From: Armatimonadota bacterium
GTDB taxonomy: Bacteria > Armatimonadota > Zipacnadia > Zipacnadales > UBA11051
NCBI GenBank assembly: GCA_030612305.1
Contig: JAUWOG010000225.1
Span: forward strand, 1 to 5,115
Direction of reading: 5' to 3'
DNA length: 5,115 nt
Shown in pieces: positions 3,090 to 5,115 of this stretch. The position numbers and the translations under genes are program-made. The notes under the pieces were generated by a model that had not been told where the DNA came from, did not search any database, and saw only the letters and a list, made by a program, of their open reading frames with translations. Each line of letters begins with the position of its first letter. Positions within the stretch are counted from its first letter, which is position 1.

Positions 3090-5115
3090 ATGAGGAACGG
3101 TTATCGGTTTGGGATTCTGCTGTTCTTGGCGGCACTCGTGGCGTGGGCGAGCCACGGGTTGTTCGTGTATGTGATGACCGACAGCTACGCGAGCTTCCTG
3201 GACGCGCTGGGGTCGGGGGCGACGTATGATGACTGGGTGGCGCGGGTGGCGATATTTCTGCTGTTGGCGGTGATCGTGTTTCTCGTCGGCAGAAGCGAGC
3301 TGACGTCTGAGCTGAAGAAATCGCAAGCGGAACTGGAGCAGCTCTTCGAGATGTCGAGTGACGCGATGTGGATAGTGTCTCCGGAGTGCGAAGTGCGGCG
3401 TGTGAATGAGACGCTCTGCAAGCTGCTGGGACTTGCGGCAGAGCAAGTGGTGGGGAGACCGTGCTACGAGGTGTTTCCGTGTTCGGATTGCGGCCCTGAC
3501 CAGTATCCAGTGGCAGTGGTAATGCGGGGCGAGGAGATGGGGCAACGAGAGCTTGACAGGAAACTGCCTGATGGGCGGACGATAACATGTCTGATGAGCG
3601 CAGTGCCGCTGCGGGATGCCGATGGCAAGGTGCGTGGCGTTGTGGAGTGTTGTCGGGACATCAGCGAGCGGAAACGAGCCGAGAGGGCGTTGGAGGAGGA
3701 GCGAGCGCAGTTGCTGTCACTGTTTGACAGCATAGATGAGATCATCTATGTGACGGACACGGAGACGCATGAGATACTGTACGCGAACCGGGCGTTGAAG
3801 GAGGCTTTCGGCAAGGAGTTAGTAGGGGGCGTGTGCTATGAGGAGCTGCAGAACCTGGATGCCCCGTGTGAGTTCTGCACGAACCGGATGATTCTGGAAC
3901 GGCCGGGTGAACCATACGAGTGGGAACACCACAACCCGGTTTTGGATCGCGACTACATGATGGTTGACCGGATCATTCGCTGGCCGGACGGCCGGGATGT
4001 ACGGTTCGAGTTGGCGATAGACATCACGGAGCGGAAGGCGGCGGAGGAGGGAGCGCGGTGGTATCAGCGGATGGGGGATACATCGAGTGACCTGCTGGTG
4101 ATGGTTGACAGGAATCACGTGTACCGGACGGTGAACGCGGCGTATGCACGGGCTCACGACCGGGCGCCTGAGGAGATCGTAGGGCGCACGATGGCAGAGA
4201 TACTCGGCGAGGAGGTATTTGAGGAGAAGATCAGGAGCTGGCTGGAACGGTGTCTGAACGGTGAAGAGATAAAGTTCCGGGAGTGGCTTGACTATCCGGG
4301 GCAGGGGCTGACGTACGTGGATGCAACGTACACTCCGTACGCGGATGCGAATGGGACGGTGTCGCACGTGGTGATAACGGCGCGTGACATCACCGTGGAG
4401 AAGGAGGCTGAAGAGGTTGCCCAGCAGCGCGGAGAGTTGCTACAGGCCGTGGCCTTTACGGCGCAGAGCTTCCTGAGAGAGGCGGATTGGGAGCAGAACC
4501 TGGCAGAATTCATGGGGCGTCTGGGTGTCGCGCTGCAAGTGGAGCGGGCGGTCATCTACAAGAACGAGACTGATGATGAAGGCGAAGCGGTGATAAGCCT
4601 GCGCTCGGGATGGGCAGAGGCTGGCGACGTGGAGGAACTACCGGGACACGAGCCGGGCAAGCATTCGTACGAGAGCATCGGCCTGGAGCGCTGGCGGGAG
4701 GAACTGTCGCAGAGGCAAGTCATCGCCGCTGTCGTACGGGATCTGCCGGAAGCAGAGCAGGAGGTCTTTGGGCCTCACGGGGTCGAGGCTGTTGCCGCCG
4801 CGCCGATCTTCGTGGGAGAGCGCTGGTGGGGGTTCATCAGTTGTGAGTGCCGAGAGGCCGGGCGGGCATGGACGGACGCAGAGATGGACGCGTTGCGAAC
4901 GGCGACGGATATTCTTGCGGGGGCGATAGGGCGCCGACACATGGAAGAGGACGTGCGGCGGGAGCGTGACCGGGCGCAGACCTACCTGGACACAGCCGGT
5001 GTGATGCTTGTGGCATTGGACAGTGAGGGCAACATCAGCCTCATCAACCGGCGAGGCTGCGAGATACTGGGCTACGGGGAAGAGGAGTTGATTGGGGAGA
5101 GCTGGTTTGACATCT
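3090..5115 (+). CDS. Multi-PAS/GAF membrane sensor protein, probable histidine kinase (3' end outside the window)
   Basis: Open for 675 codons and still open at the window edge. Order of parts: membrane segment 1 (about 8-29), a short outside loop of about 20 residues, membrane segment 2 (about 52-68), and a coiled linker. PAS1 follows (about 82-192, ending in CRDISERKRAE), then PAS2 (about 208-316), PAS3 (about 325-437, ending in ARDITVEKEAE), GAF (about 455-615), and the beginning of PAS4 (from about 632). PAS1 has Cys125, Cys131 and Cys134; PAS2 has Cys249, Cys260 and Cys263. This gives matching CY-x(n)-CxxC patterns that might hold a metal or sense redox state. The loop outside the membrane is too small to be a ligand domain, so sensing is probably cytoplasmic or in the membrane. 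The output domain is not visible: histidine kinase is the most likely, but GGDEF or SpoIIE outputs are possible. GGGGA (3078-3082) precedes the ATG. A TTG at 3036, preceded by GAGGTGG, is a less likely start adding 18 residues. It is divergent from the amidase gene. Confidence 0.9.
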   Translation, partial: MRNGYRFGILLFLAALVAWASHGLFVYVMTDSYASFLDALGSGATYDDWVARVAIFLLLAVIVFLVGRSELTSELKKSQAELEQLFEMSSDAMWIVSPECEVRRVNETLCKLLGLAAEQVVGRPCYEVFPCSDCGPDQYPVAVVMRGEEMGQRELDRKLPDGRTITCLMSAVPLRDADGKVRGVVECCRDISERKRAERALEEERAQLLSLFDSIDEIIYVTDTETHEILYANRALKEAFGKELVGGVCYEELQNLDAPCEFCTNRMILERPGEPYEWEHHNPVLDRDYMMVDRIIRWPDGRDVRFELAIDITERKAAEEGARWYQRMGDTSSDLLVMVDRNHVYRTVNAAYARAHDRAPEEIVGRTMAEILGEEVFEEKIRSWLERCLNGEEIKFREWLDYPGQGLTYVDATYTPYADANGTVSHVVITARDITVEKEAEEVAQQRGELLQAVAFTAQSFLREADWEQNLAEFMGRLGVALQVERAVIYKNETDDEGEAVISLRSGWAEAGDVEELPGHEPGKHSYESIGLERWREELSQRQVIAAVVRDLPEAEQEVFGPHGVEAVAAAPIFVGERWWGFISCECREAGRAWTDAEMDALRTATDILAGAIGRRHMEEDVRRERDRAQTYLDTAGVMLVALDSEGNISLINRRGCEILGYGEEELIGESWFDI

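Noticed and set aside
3009..4555. Several leftward open frames of 78-182 residues
   Set aside because: All are antisense to the long sensor gene, whose PAS and GAF motifs run continuously in one rightward frame.

Overview
The window is bacterial DNA: compact genes with Shine-Dalgarno sites, overlapping reading frames and sigma70-like promoters. GC content is fairly high. The lineage cannot be fixed from the sequence. The Cys-containing PAS sensor, the proteasome-like hydrolase and the copper-amine-oxidase-like tail on an amidase would fit an environmental group such as Armatimonadota or Chloroflexota, but that is a guess.

Layout, left to right. Positions 1-228 carry no gene. They hold six tandem copies of a 17-bp palindromic unit inside a 9-bp inverted repeat (22-145), then a strong hairpin that looks like a terminator (176-207). 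A 73-residue protein of unknown function is encoded leftward at 229-450 behind a good ribosome site. Positions 451-588 hold hairpins, one of which probably terminates the operon to the right.

Positions 589-2004, read leftward, form a tight three-gene operon in transcription order: a proteasome-fold Ntn hydrolase (1189-2004), a 73-residue small protein in the antitoxin position (981-1202), and a full-length Doc/Fic toxin (589-987). Each gene overlaps the next, by 14 and 7 nt. A single extended -10 promoter, with an inverted repeat lying over it, sits in front. This is the most interesting unit here: a putative protease co-translated with a toxin-antitoxin pair.

Positions 2109-2879, also leftward, encode a cytoplasmic-looking Amidase_2/PGRP-type peptidoglycan amidase. 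The position of its second zinc-binding His is Pro, and it has a short copper-amine-oxidase-like C-terminal domain. Divergent from it, a promoter at 2940-2966 drives a large rightward membrane sensor protein (3090 to the window end). It has two membrane segments, three complete PAS domains (two with Cys clusters), a GAF domain and the start of a fourth PAS domain. Its output domain lies beyond the window.

Single relatives of the left-end palindrome occur after doc (550-566) and in the sensor leader (2988-3004). The latter carries a compensatory base-pair change, which suggests a dispersed family of short hairpin elements in this genome.
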